Shown here: one piece after another, positions 1 to 5,062 of the stretch | Position numbering within the stretch: the first letter of the stretch is position 1 | Layout of the letters: each line of letters begins with the position of its first letter | DNA from: Halorhodospira sp. | GTDB lineage: Bacteria; Pseudomonadota; Gammaproteobacteria; Nitrococcales; Halorhodospiraceae | Length of the DNA stretch: 5,062 bases | Assembly: GCA_007121755.1 (NCBI GenBank) | Contig: SKJZ01000261.1 | Location: 1-5,062, forward strand | Reading direction: 5' to 3' | The notes under the pieces: generated by a model | Seen by the model: only the letters and a program-made list of their open reading frames with translations | What the model was told of the DNA's origin: nothing | Databases searched by the model: none | Position numbers and translations under genes: made by a program

Positions 1-785
1 CGGCGCCAGAGGCCGCGCCCGCGCCGGCCTCCGAGGCCCCCTCCACGGCGCAAGCGCCCGCCGCGCCGTCAGCCCCGCCGGGGGCGCGGTTGGAGGAGCG
101 CGTGCCGATGACCCGGCTGCGCCAGCGGGTTGCTGAAAGGCTGGTCGAGGCCCAGCAGACGGCGGCTATGCTCACTACCTTTAACGAGTGCAACATGAAG
201 CCGGTGATGGAGATGCGGGCCCGCTACCGCGAGCGGTTCGAGAAGGCCCACGGCGTGCGCCTCGGATTCATGTCGTTCTTCGTGAAGGCCGCCGTCGAGG
301 CGCTGAAGCGCTTCCCCGCCGTCAACGCCTCAATCGACGGCAACGACATCATCTACCACGGCTACTACGATATCGGTATCGCGGTCTCGTCGTCCCGCGG
401 CTTGGTCGTCCCGGTGGTGCGCGACGCCGACAAGCTCAGCTTCGCCGAGATCGAGAAGACGATCAACGACTACGGACAGCGCGCCCAGGAAGGTAAATTG
501 GCCATGGACGACTTGACCGGCGGCACGTTTACCATTACCAACGGAGGGATTTTCGGCTCCCTGGTCTCGACGCCGATTCTCAATCCGCCCCAGAGCGGCA
601 TTTTGGGGATGCACAAGATCCAGGAGCGGCCGGTGGCCGAAAACGGCGAGGTAGTGGTACGGCCGATGATGTACCTGGCCCATACGTACGACCATCGGAT
701 CATAGACGGCCGCGAAGCGGTCCAATTCCTGGTCGCCATCAAGGATTGCATCGAGGACCCGGCCCGCCTGCTGCTGGAGATCTGA
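1..785 (+). CDS. sucB: Dihydrolipoamide succinyltransferase, E2 of 2-oxoglutarate dehydrogenase (C-terminal part, 5' truncated)
   Basis: The gene enters from the left edge; the first full codon is at position 3 and the stop is TGA at 783-785. The E2 core of the 2-oxoglutarate dehydrogenase complex transfers the succinyl group from lipoyl-lysine to CoA in the cytoplasm. About 29 Ala/Pro/Ser/Glu-rich residues (3-89) form a flexible linker, followed by the full catalytic domain, which begins at RVPMTRLRQRVAERL. Substrate-type signatures are AMLTTFNECNM, LGFMSFFVKA and VNASIDG. The active-site motif is YDHRIIDG, with the catalytic His codon at 693 and Asp at 705. LTTFNE and the close match to E. 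coli SucB favour succinyl rather than acetyl transfer. The lipoyl and E1/E3-binding domains should lie upstream and cannot be judged. The TTG at 90 is internal to the linker-domain junction and is not a start. lpd follows after 53 nt, matching the usual sucA-sucB-lpd order. Confidence 0.95.
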   Translation, partial: APEAAPAPASEAPSTAQAPAAPSAPPGARLEERVPMTRLRQRVAERLVEAQQTAAMLTTFNECNMKPVMEMRARYRERFEKAHGVRLGFMSFFVKAAVEALKRFPAVNASIDGNDIIYHGYYDIGIAVSSSRGLVVPVVRDADKLSFAEIEKTINDYGQRAQEGKLAMDDLTGGTFTITNGGIFGSLVSTPILNPPQSGILGMHKIQERPVAENGEVVVRPMMYLAHTYDHRIIDGREAVQFLVAIKDCIEDPARLLLEI

Positions 786-798
786 GCCGCTGTCGGCT
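785..798 (+). other. Small intercistronic hairpin at the sucB stop codon
   Basis: AGCCG (785-789) and CGGCT (794-798) form a perfect 5-bp stem with loop CTGT, starting on the last base of the sucB stop codon. No T-run follows, so it is not an intrinsic terminator. It could act as a minor RNA stability or processing element between sucB and lpd, or be chance in GC-rich sequence. Confidence 0.3.
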
Positions 799-838
799 GA
801 CCGGGCCGCCGAACAAAAAAAAGAAGCGGGGGGCGAAC

Positions 839-2260
839 ATGTCCAATAGTTACGATGTCGTCGTGATCGGGGCCGGTCCCGCCGGGTATGTGGCCGCCAT
901 CCGATCCGCTCAGCTCGGCATGAGTACCGCCGTGGTGGATGAATTCGTTTACAAGGACGGCGAACCCGCGTTGGGCGGCACCTGCCTGAACGTCGGCTGC
1001 ATTCCGTCCAAGGCGCTGCTCGATTCCTCCGAGCAGTACCACAAGGTGAAGCACACCCTGGCCGCCCACGGTATCAAGGTGAAAGGCGTCGATCTCGACG
1101 TCAAGACCATGATCGAGCGTAAAGACCGGGTGGTGAAGAACCTCACTGGCGGCATCCGGCAACTCTTCAAGGCCAATAAGATCGATTGGCTACAGGGCCA
1201 CGGCAAGCTGGTCGAGCAAGGCACCGTGGAGGTCCGCGACATTGAGGGCAAGACGCGCCGGGTGAAGGGCGGTTCGGTGATCCTCGCCTCCGGCTCGCGC
1301 ACGGTCGATATCGGCGCCGCCCCGCTGGACCACGAGCGCATTGTCAATTCCGACGGCGCGTTGGAGTTCACTGAGGTTCCCAAACGGCTCGGTATTATCG
1401 GCGCCGGCGTCATCGGCTTGGAGATGGGCTCGGTGTGGAACCGGCTCGGCTCCAAGGTCGTGCTGCTGGAGGCGCAGGACGAGTTCCTCGGTCCGGTGGA
1501 CCGGCAGGTGGCGCGGGTCGCGCAGAAGGCGTTCAAAGACCAGGGGCTCGACATCCGCCTCGGTTGCCGGGTGACCGGAACAAAAGCCGGAAAGCAGGTA
1601 TCGGTCCACTACGAGGACAAGGAAGGGAAGCAGAACATCCAGGTCGATAAGCTCATCGTCTGCGTCGGCCGCCGGCCGAACACCGAGGATCTCTTCGCCG
1701 AGGATACCGGCTTGGTTCTCGATGAACGGGGCTTCGTCCATGTCGATGAGCAGTGCCGCACCAGCCTCCCGGACGTCTACGCGGTGGGAGACGTGGTGCG
1801 CGGCCCCATGTTGGCGCATAAGGGCCAGGAGGAAGGGATGATGGTGGCCGAGATCATTGCCGGGAAGTACGGCCACGTGAACTACGATACGATCCCGTGG
1901 GTGGTCTATACCCACCCCGAGATCGCCTGGGTCGGGCGCACCGAACAGCAACTGAAATCGGCCGGAATCTCCTACAATACCGGCGTGTTCAACTTTGCCG
2001 CGACCGGGCGGGCGCAGGCGATGGAGGAGACCACCGGTCTGGTCAAGCTGATCGCGGATGCCGAGACCGATCAACTCTTGGGCGCGCACATTATCGGCCC
2101 GCAGGCGTCGGAGTTGATCGCCGAGGCGGTGGTGACGATGGAGTTCGCCGGGGCCGCCGAAGACTTGGCCCGCATTGTCCACGCCCACCCCACACTCTCC
2201 GAAGGCGTTCACGAGGCCGCTTTGGCCGTGGGGAAACGTGCGATCCATAAAGCGAACTGA
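839..2260 (+). CDS. lpd: Dihydrolipoamide dehydrogenase (E3)
   Basis: A 473-residue flavoprotein, the normal family length, that reoxidises dihydrolipoyl groups on E2 and passes electrons through FAD and a disulfide to NAD+. Visible in order: FAD-binding GAGPAG (residues 11-16); the redox disulfide in GGTCLNVGCIPSK (Cys49, Cys54); NAD-binding GAGVIG (188-193) with an acidic Glu211 after the second strand, consistent with NAD over NADP; the second FAD motif VYAVGD (313-318); and the C-terminal dimerisation domain with the HAHPTLSE base pair (His450, Glu455). All catalytic residues are present. ATG 839 is chosen because the protein then starts right before the first FAD strand. The frame stays open upstream to 746, but that part overlaps sucB and encodes nothing E3-like. 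The ribosome site is a purine-rich run (823-833) with a weak GGGG core. It lies 53 nt after sucB and is followed by a terminator, so it is the last gene of the operon and probably serves the 2-oxoglutarate complex. It may also serve other 2-oxoacid complexes or the glycine cleavage system. Confidence 0.97.
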   Translation: MSNSYDVVVIGAGPAGYVAAIRSAQLGMSTAVVDEFVYKDGEPALGGTCLNVGCIPSKALLDSSEQYHKVKHTLAAHGIKVKGVDLDVKTMIERKDRVVKNLTGGIRQLFKANKIDWLQGHGKLVEQGTVEVRDIEGKTRRVKGGSVILASGSRTVDIGAAPLDHERIVNSDGALEFTEVPKRLGIIGAGVIGLEMGSVWNRLGSKVVLLEAQDEFLGPVDRQVARVAQKAFKDQGLDIRLGCRVTGTKAGKQVSVHYEDKEGKQNIQVDKLIVCVGRRPNTEDLFAEDTGLVLDERGFVHVDEQCRTSLPDVYAVGDVVRGPMLAHKGQEEGMMVAEIIAGKYGHVNYDTIPWVVYTHPEIAWVGRTEQQLKSAGISYNTGVFNFAATGRAQAMEETTGLVKLIADAETDQLLGAHIIGPQASELIAEAVVTMEFAGAAEDLARIVHAHPTLSEGVHEAALAVGKRAIHKAN

Positions 2261-2283
2261 AAAGGCGACGAGGTTCCGGATTG

Positions 2284-2321
2284 AAGCCGCCCCGGGGTGC
2301 CGGTGCGGCTTTTTTGTTTTT
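2284..2321 (+). terminator. Rho-independent terminator of the sucB-lpd operon
   Basis: AAGCCGC (2284-2290) pairs with GCGGCTT (2305-2311). Inside, after one C/T mismatch, CCGG (2292-2295) pairs with CCGG (2300-2303) around loop GGTG. The stem runs into T6 (2310-2315), G, then T5 (2317-2321), and a further T8 tract follows at 2327-2334. It starts 23 nt past the lpd stop. The opposite strand lacks a T-run after the stem, so it acts in the + direction only. It separates lpd from the acuI-prpBC unit. Confidence 0.92.
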
Positions 2322-2335
2322 ATCCCTTTTTTTTC

Positions 2336-2369
2336 GCAATCCACGGCGCAATTCACCATTGCAATCCAT
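2336..2369 (+). repeat. Three direct copies of GCAATYCA upstream of the acuI gene
   Basis: GCAATCCAC begins at 2336, GCAATTCAC at 2348 and GCAATCCAT at 2361, giving spacings of 12 and 13 nt. The third copy overlaps the perfect 8-bp palindrome ATTGCAAT (2358-2365). The array sits between the lpd terminator and the likely acuI promoter, on intergenic DNA with no gene. Its placement suggests binding sites for a transcription factor of the acuI-prpBC unit, but no regulator can be named from the sequence. Confidence 0.45.
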
Positions 2370-2382
2370 AATATTGGAGAAG

Positions 2383-2402
2383 GACGCGCTTATTTAGGCG
2401 TC
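2383..2402. promoter_or_regulatory. Short inverted repeat, possible operator
   Basis: GACGC (2383-2387) and GCGTC (2398-2402) form an inverted repeat with an AT-rich 10-nt centre, so half-site centres are about 15 bp apart. It lies in the acuI upstream region just before a TATAAA (2415-2420). Five-bp arms are short and could be chance. No T-run follows, so it is not a terminator. Confidence 0.25.
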
Positions 2403-2427
2403 TGTAACTCATTGTATAAACGTTGAT

Positions 2428-2457
2428 TTGGGACCGCATAAGCTGCTGGTGTAAACT
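2428..2457 (+). promoter_or_regulatory. Candidate sigma70-type promoter for acuI-prpB-prpC
   Basis: TTGGGA (2428-2433) and TAAACT (2452-2457) match the -35 and -10 consensus at four of six positions each, with an 18-nt spacer. Transcription would then start near 2464, giving a leader of about 20 nt that includes the AGAAGAGGG ribosome site. TATAAA at 2415-2420 is a better -10 but has only a poor -35 (TTTAGG, 2393-2398, 16-nt spacer). A promoter is needed here because the lpd terminator lies upstream; which hexamers are used is uncertain. Confidence 0.35.
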
Positions 2458-2485
2458 CCGCGGCGCAACAGAAGAGGGCTTCCCT

Positions 2486-3478
2486 ATGACAGAGTTTCGC
2501 GCATACAGAGTGCCGGAAGAGGGTGGAGAAAGCCGGGGTGGTATCGAACAATTGACCACCGCCGATCTTCCGGAAGGAGATGTATTGATTCGGGCCGAAT
2601 GGTCTTCGATCAATTACAAGGATGCGCTGGCAGTAACCGGCAAGGGAAAGATCCTGCGGACCTTTCCCCTGACGCCCGGCATCGATGTGGCGGGGAAGGT
2701 CGAGTCGTCGTCCGCCGGCGAATTCGAGCCGGGGCAGAGCGTTCTGGTAACCGGCTGCGGCATGGGCGAGGTGCATAGCGGCGGCTTTGCCGAATACGTC
2801 CGCGTGCCGGCGTCGTGGGTGGTGCCGGTGCCGGAGTGCTACACCACGCGGGAGGCGATGGCCCTGGGAACCGCCGGGTTCACCGCCGCGCTCGCCCTGC
2901 TCCGGATGGAAAGCTGTGGCCAGACCCCGGAGACCGGCGACATCGTAATCACTGGTGCCTCCGGCGGTGTCGGCAGCCTCGCGGTGAATATGCTGTCGGC
3001 GGCCGGATATCGCGTGATCGCGGTCAGTGGCAAGCCCGACGCTGCCGAACAACTGCACATGCTGGGCGCTGCCGAGGTGGTGACCCCCGATGACTTGCAG
3101 TTGGGCAGCCGTCCGCTGGAGAAGGCCCGCTTCGGCGGGGTTATCGATAGTGTCGGCGGCGAACTGCTGGCTGGCCTCCTGCCCCACATACGCGACTACG
3201 GTAACGTCGCTGCCATCGGCCTGGCCGGGGGCGTGAAGGTCCAGACCACCGTGATGCCGTTCATCCTGCGCGGCGTCAGCCTGCTCGGGATCAGTTCGGC
3301 CAACTGCCCGCGCGACATGCGCCTGGCGGCGTGGCGTCGTTTGGGGGCCGATCTGCGCCCGCCGCGGCTGGAGGAAATCGTCACCGGAGAGGTGGGGCTC
3401 GACGATCTGCCCGAGGCGTCCCAGGCGCTGATCGAACGCCGCTCCCGGGGGCGCACCCTGGTCCGTCTTACCGGCTGA
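2486..3478 (+). CDS. acuI: Acrylyl-CoA reductase (NADPH), YhdH/AcuI family quinone oxidoreductase
   Basis: A 330-residue medium-chain, zinc-free reductase/dehydrogenase, close to the length of E. coli YhdH/AcuI. Members studied biochemically reduce acryloyl-CoA to propionyl-CoA with NADPH, both for using acrylate or 3-hydroxypropionate and for removing toxic acryloyl-CoA. The N-terminal GroES-like domain carries family signatures WSSINYKDALAVTGKGKI and PLTPGIDVAGKV. The Rossmann domain has TGASGGVGS (GASGGVG at residues 157-163) and VSGK (180-183) after the second strand, where the family contacts the NADPH phosphate. Further family blocks are GLAGG, TTVMPFILRGVSLLG and the end GRTLVRL. The zinc-ligand pattern of alcohol dehydrogenases is absent. 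ATG 2486 follows AGAAGAGGG (2470-2478) by 7 nt; the open frame upstream to a TTG at 2423 runs through the promoter region and is unlikely to be translated. It leads the unit, 30 nt ahead of prpB. The exact substrate is inferred from family and context; a general enoyl or quinone reductase role remains possible. Confidence 0.87.
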   Translation: MTEFRAYRVPEEGGESRGGIEQLTTADLPEGDVLIRAEWSSINYKDALAVTGKGKILRTFPLTPGIDVAGKVESSSAGEFEPGQSVLVTGCGMGEVHSGGFAEYVRVPASWVVPVPECYTTREAMALGTAGFTAALALLRMESCGQTPETGDIVITGASGGVGSLAVNMLSAAGYRVIAVSGKPDAAEQLHMLGAAEVVTPDDLQLGSRPLEKARFGGVIDSVGGELLAGLLPHIRDYGNVAAIGLAGGVKVQTTVMPFILRGVSLLGISSANCPRDMRLAAWRRLGADLRPPRLEEIVTGEVGLDDLPEASQALIERRSRGRTLVRLTG

Positions 3479-3483
3479 ACAGA

Positions 3484-3502
3484 CCCCCGCAAGGGGGAGG
3501 AG
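3484..3502 (+). promoter_or_regulatory. GNRA-capped hairpin abutting the prpB Shine-Dalgarno sequence
   Basis: CCCCC (3484-3488) pairs with GGGGG (3493-3497) around the tetraloop GCAA, a GNRA type. The ribosome site AGGAG (3498-3502) begins at the base after the stem, 6 nt before the prpB ATG. The stem leaves AGGAG free but overlaps the adjoining Gs, so it could tune prpB initiation or protect the downstream mRNA. There is no U-tract, so it is not a terminator. Confidence 0.45.
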
Positions 3503-3508
3503 AGAACC

Positions 3509-4393
3509 ATGACCCAGATCCCGTCCGCGGGCCGGCGGTTCCGCGACGCGGCGGCCGCCGAGCGGCCGCTCCAAGTGGCCGGCGCTATCAACGCCTACTC
3601 CGCGCTGTTGGCGGAGCGGGCCGGTTTCCGCGCCCTCTACGTCTCGGGCGCCGGGGTGGCCAACGCCTCCTATGGGCTGCCCGACCTCGGCATCACCCAA
3701 CTCCCGGACGTGGCCGAGGACGTGCGGCGCATCACCGATGCTACCGACGTGCCGGTCCTGGTCGACATCGACACCGGCTTCGGCGGCGCGTTCGCCATTG
3801 CCCGCACCATCCGTGAAATGACCCGCGCCGGAGCGGGGGCGGTCCATATCGAGGACCAGGTGCAGGCCAAACGGTGCGGCCACCGGCCGGGCAAGGAGCT
3901 GGTCTCCACACAGGAGATGGCCGACCGCGTTAAAGCGGCCGTCGACGCCCGCCCCGATGAAGATCTGGTGATCATGGCGCGCACCGACGCCCGCGCCTCC
4001 GAGGGGCTCGACGCCGCGATCGAACGGGCCGAGGCGTATGTCGAGGCCGGCGCCGACATGGTCTTCGCCGAGGCGATGCACACCCTGGACGATTTCAAGG
4101 CCTTCACCAAGCGCATTCAGGTGCCGGTGTTGGCCAATATCACCGAATTCGGCAAGACGCCGTATTTCACCGTGGAGGAGTTGAGCGCCGCCGGTGCCGG
4201 TCTGGTGCTCTACCCCCTCTCGGCGTTCCGGGCCATGAGCCGCGCCGCCGAAGCGGTCTACGCCACCATCCGGCGTGACGGCACCCAGAAAGCGGTCCTG
4301 GACCAAATGCAGACACGGGACGAGTTGTACGAAGTCCTCGACTACCACGCCTACGAAACCAAGCTCGACGAGCTCTTTGGACGAGGCTCCTAA
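3509..4393 (+). CDS. prpB: 2-Methylisocitrate lyase
   Basis: A 294-residue cytoplasmic lyase, the usual PrpB length, that splits (2R,3S)-2-methylisocitrate into pyruvate and succinate in the methylcitrate cycle. It is a single TIM-barrel of the isocitrate lyase/PEP mutase superfamily. The catalytic motif KRCGH lies at residues 121-125 with Cys123, the same numbering as E. coli PrpB. Conserved acidic residues are Asp59 in GLPDLG, Asp86 and Asp88 in VDIDTGFGG, and Glu115 in HIEDQ, the Mg2+ and substrate side of the pocket. VIMARTDA, LANITEFG, LYPLSAFRAM and MQTRDELYEVLDY are PrpB-type blocks. The short length without the large isocitrate-lyase insert, together with the prpC neighbour, argues for methylisocitrate rather than isocitrate. 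ATG 3509 has AGGAG 6 nt upstream and gives an N-terminus aligned with the family. It sits 30 nt after acuI and 16 nt before prpC, so it is almost certainly cotranscribed. No residue expected for catalysis is missing. Confidence 0.96.
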   Translation: MTQIPSAGRRFRDAAAAERPLQVAGAINAYSALLAERAGFRALYVSGAGVANASYGLPDLGITQLPDVAEDVRRITDATDVPVLVDIDTGFGGAFAIARTIREMTRAGAGAVHIEDQVQAKRCGHRPGKELVSTQEMADRVKAAVDARPDEDLVIMARTDARASEGLDAAIERAEAYVEAGADMVFAEAMHTLDDFKAFTKRIQVPVLANITEFGKTPYFTVEELSAAGAGLVLYPLSAFRAMSRAAEAVYATIRRDGTQKAVLDQMQTRDELYEVLDYHAYETKLDELFGRGS

Positions 4394-4409
4394 CGGGAGG
4401 AAACAAGCC

Positions 4410-5062
4410 ATGACGGACAAGAAATCCGGTGCCGGCCTGCGCGGGCAGTCGGCCGGCGAGACGGCCCTCTGTACCGTCGGTAAGGAGGGGGCGGGACTGA
4501 CCTACCGCGGCTACGACGTACGCGACCTGGCGGCCCAATGCACCTTCGAAGAAGTGGCCTACCTGCTGCTGTACGGCGACCTGCCGAACCGCGAACAGCT
4601 CGCGGGGTACAAGCGCCGCCTGGCGGCGATGCGCGAAGTCCCCGCGCCGTTGAAGGATGTGTTGGAGCGCATTCCGCGCGACGCCCATCCGATGGACGTC
4701 ATGCGCACCGGCTGCTCCATGCTCGGAACGCTGGAGACGGAGGCCGACTTCTCCCAGCAGATGGACGTCGCCGACCGCCTCCTGGCCGTCTTCCCGTCGA
4801 TCATCACCTATTGGTACCGCTACAGCCACGACGGCGTGCGCATCGACACCGTCACCGACGAGGACACCATCGGCGGCCACTTCTTGCGCCTACTCCGCGG
4901 CGAGAAGCCGAACGAGTTGCACAAGAACGTCATGCACATCTCGCTGATCCTCTACGCCGAGCACGAGTTCAACGCCTCCACCTTCGCCGCCCGGGTCTGC
5001 GCCTCGACGCTCTCCGACATGCACTCGGCGATCACCGGCGCCATCGGTACCCTGCGCGGCCC
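4410..5062 (+). CDS. prpC: 2-Methylcitrate synthase (N-terminal part, 3' truncated)
   Basis: The frame is open from ATG 4410 to the right edge: 217 complete codons plus two bases of the next. PrpC is a citrate synthase-family enzyme condensing propionyl-CoA with oxaloacetate to 2-methylcitrate and CoA. Blocks matching E. coli PrpC are GETALCTVGKEG, LTYRGYDVRDLA, HPMDVMRTG, YWYRYSH, TIGGHFLRLL and YAEHEFNASTFAARV. His185 in AEHEFNAS corresponds to an oxaloacetate-contacting His of citrate synthases. The window stops within what should be the GPKHGG motif, so the catalytic His, the GH-x-x-Y His and the catalytic Asp cannot be seen. The short N-terminus before the SAGETALCTVGK block and the DVMRTG segment favour PrpC over GltA, and prpB directly upstream supports this. 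GGGAGG (4395-4400) lies 9 nt before the ATG. Roughly 155-170 residues should follow outside the window, judging from family length. Confidence 0.94.
   Translation, partial: MTDKKSGAGLRGQSAGETALCTVGKEGAGLTYRGYDVRDLAAQCTFEEVAYLLLYGDLPNREQLAGYKRRLAAMREVPAPLKDVLERIPRDAHPMDVMRTGCSMLGTLETEADFSQQMDVADRLLAVFPSIITYWYRYSHDGVRIDTVTDEDTIGGHFLRLLRGEKPNELHKNVMHISLILYAEHEFNASTFAARVCASTLSDMHSAITGAIGTLRG

Noticed and set aside
1..89. Possible loss of the E1/E3-binding domain in SucB, because an Ala/Pro linker directly precedes the catalytic domain.
   Set aside because: In SucB a linker of this kind normally follows the binding domain, which would lie left of the window; nothing here shows it is missing.
746..838. 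N-terminal extension of lpd into the sucB end.
   Set aside because: The 31 extra residues resemble no E3 N-terminus and read the intercistronic spacer, including the A8 tract as lysines. ATG 839 places the FAD motif at the normal distance.
1190..2359. A 389-codon minus-strand open frame across lpd.
   Set aside because: It is the antisense shadow of lpd; no ribosome site or protein motif supports it, and it runs through the terminator.
2358..2365. ATTGCAAT as a bona fide PrpR operator.
   Set aside because: An 8-bp palindrome is too short to assign to a regulator family, and the known TTGCAA-type sites belong to distant actinobacterial PrpR.
2423..2485. N-terminal extension of acuI from a TTG at 2423.
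   Set aside because: It would translate the promoter region, adds residues absent from the family, and lacks a ribosome site, whereas ATG 2486 has one.
2390..4420. A 676-codon open frame on the minus strand spanning acuI and prpB.
   Set aside because: It is antisense to two well-supported genes, its product is a low-complexity Gly/Arg/His/Asp-rich sequence with no recognisable domain, and such frames arise from GC-biased third positions.
4657..4947. A + strand open frame inside prpC.
   Set aside because: It is an out-of-frame Ser/Arg/Thr-rich shadow; the PrpC frame from 4410 carries all the conserved motifs.

Overview
The window is a stretch of chromosomal central-metabolism genes, all on the + strand, GC-rich and tightly packed. 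The proteins look most like gammaproteobacterial versions: an E. coli-type SucB catalytic domain, an Lpd of the 2-oxoglutarate dehydrogenase-linked type, a YhdH/AcuI-type reductase, and PrpB and PrpC close to the E. coli proteins in motif layout. High GC with strong third-position GC bias suits a GC-rich gammaproteobacterium. An Ectothiorhodospiraceae-like or other halophilic lineage is possible, but that placement is only an impression.

Region 1 (1-2321) is the end of a 2-oxoglutarate dehydrogenase operon. It holds the C-terminal part of sucB (E2 succinyltransferase, cut by the left edge), a 53-nt spacer, then a complete lpd (E3 dihydrolipoamide dehydrogenase). A strong intrinsic terminator at 2284-2321 follows. 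sucA would be expected upstream, outside the window.

Region 2 (2322-2485) is the one real regulatory gap. It is AT-richer than its surroundings and contains three direct copies of GCAATYCA, a short inverted repeat and a weak candidate promoter. No regulator gene lies in it on either strand.

Region 3 (2486-5062) is a second transcription unit: an acrylyl-CoA reductase-family gene (acuI/yhdH type), prpB (2-methylisocitrate lyase) and prpC (2-methylcitrate synthase, cut by the right edge). Spacers are 30 and 16 nt, each with a clear Shine-Dalgarno sequence. A plausible joint role is reduction of acryloyl-CoA to propionyl-CoA by AcuI, condensation with oxaloacetate by PrpC, and cleavage of 2-methylisocitrate to pyruvate and succinate by PrpB. 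The missing dehydratase/hydratase step (prpD or acnD/prpF) would be expected just past the right edge.

I see no mobile element, CRISPR array, RNA gene or clearly new system. The points most worth checking are acuI as first gene of a prp operon, the iterated motif in front of it, and a GNRA-type hairpin beside the prpB ribosome binding site.
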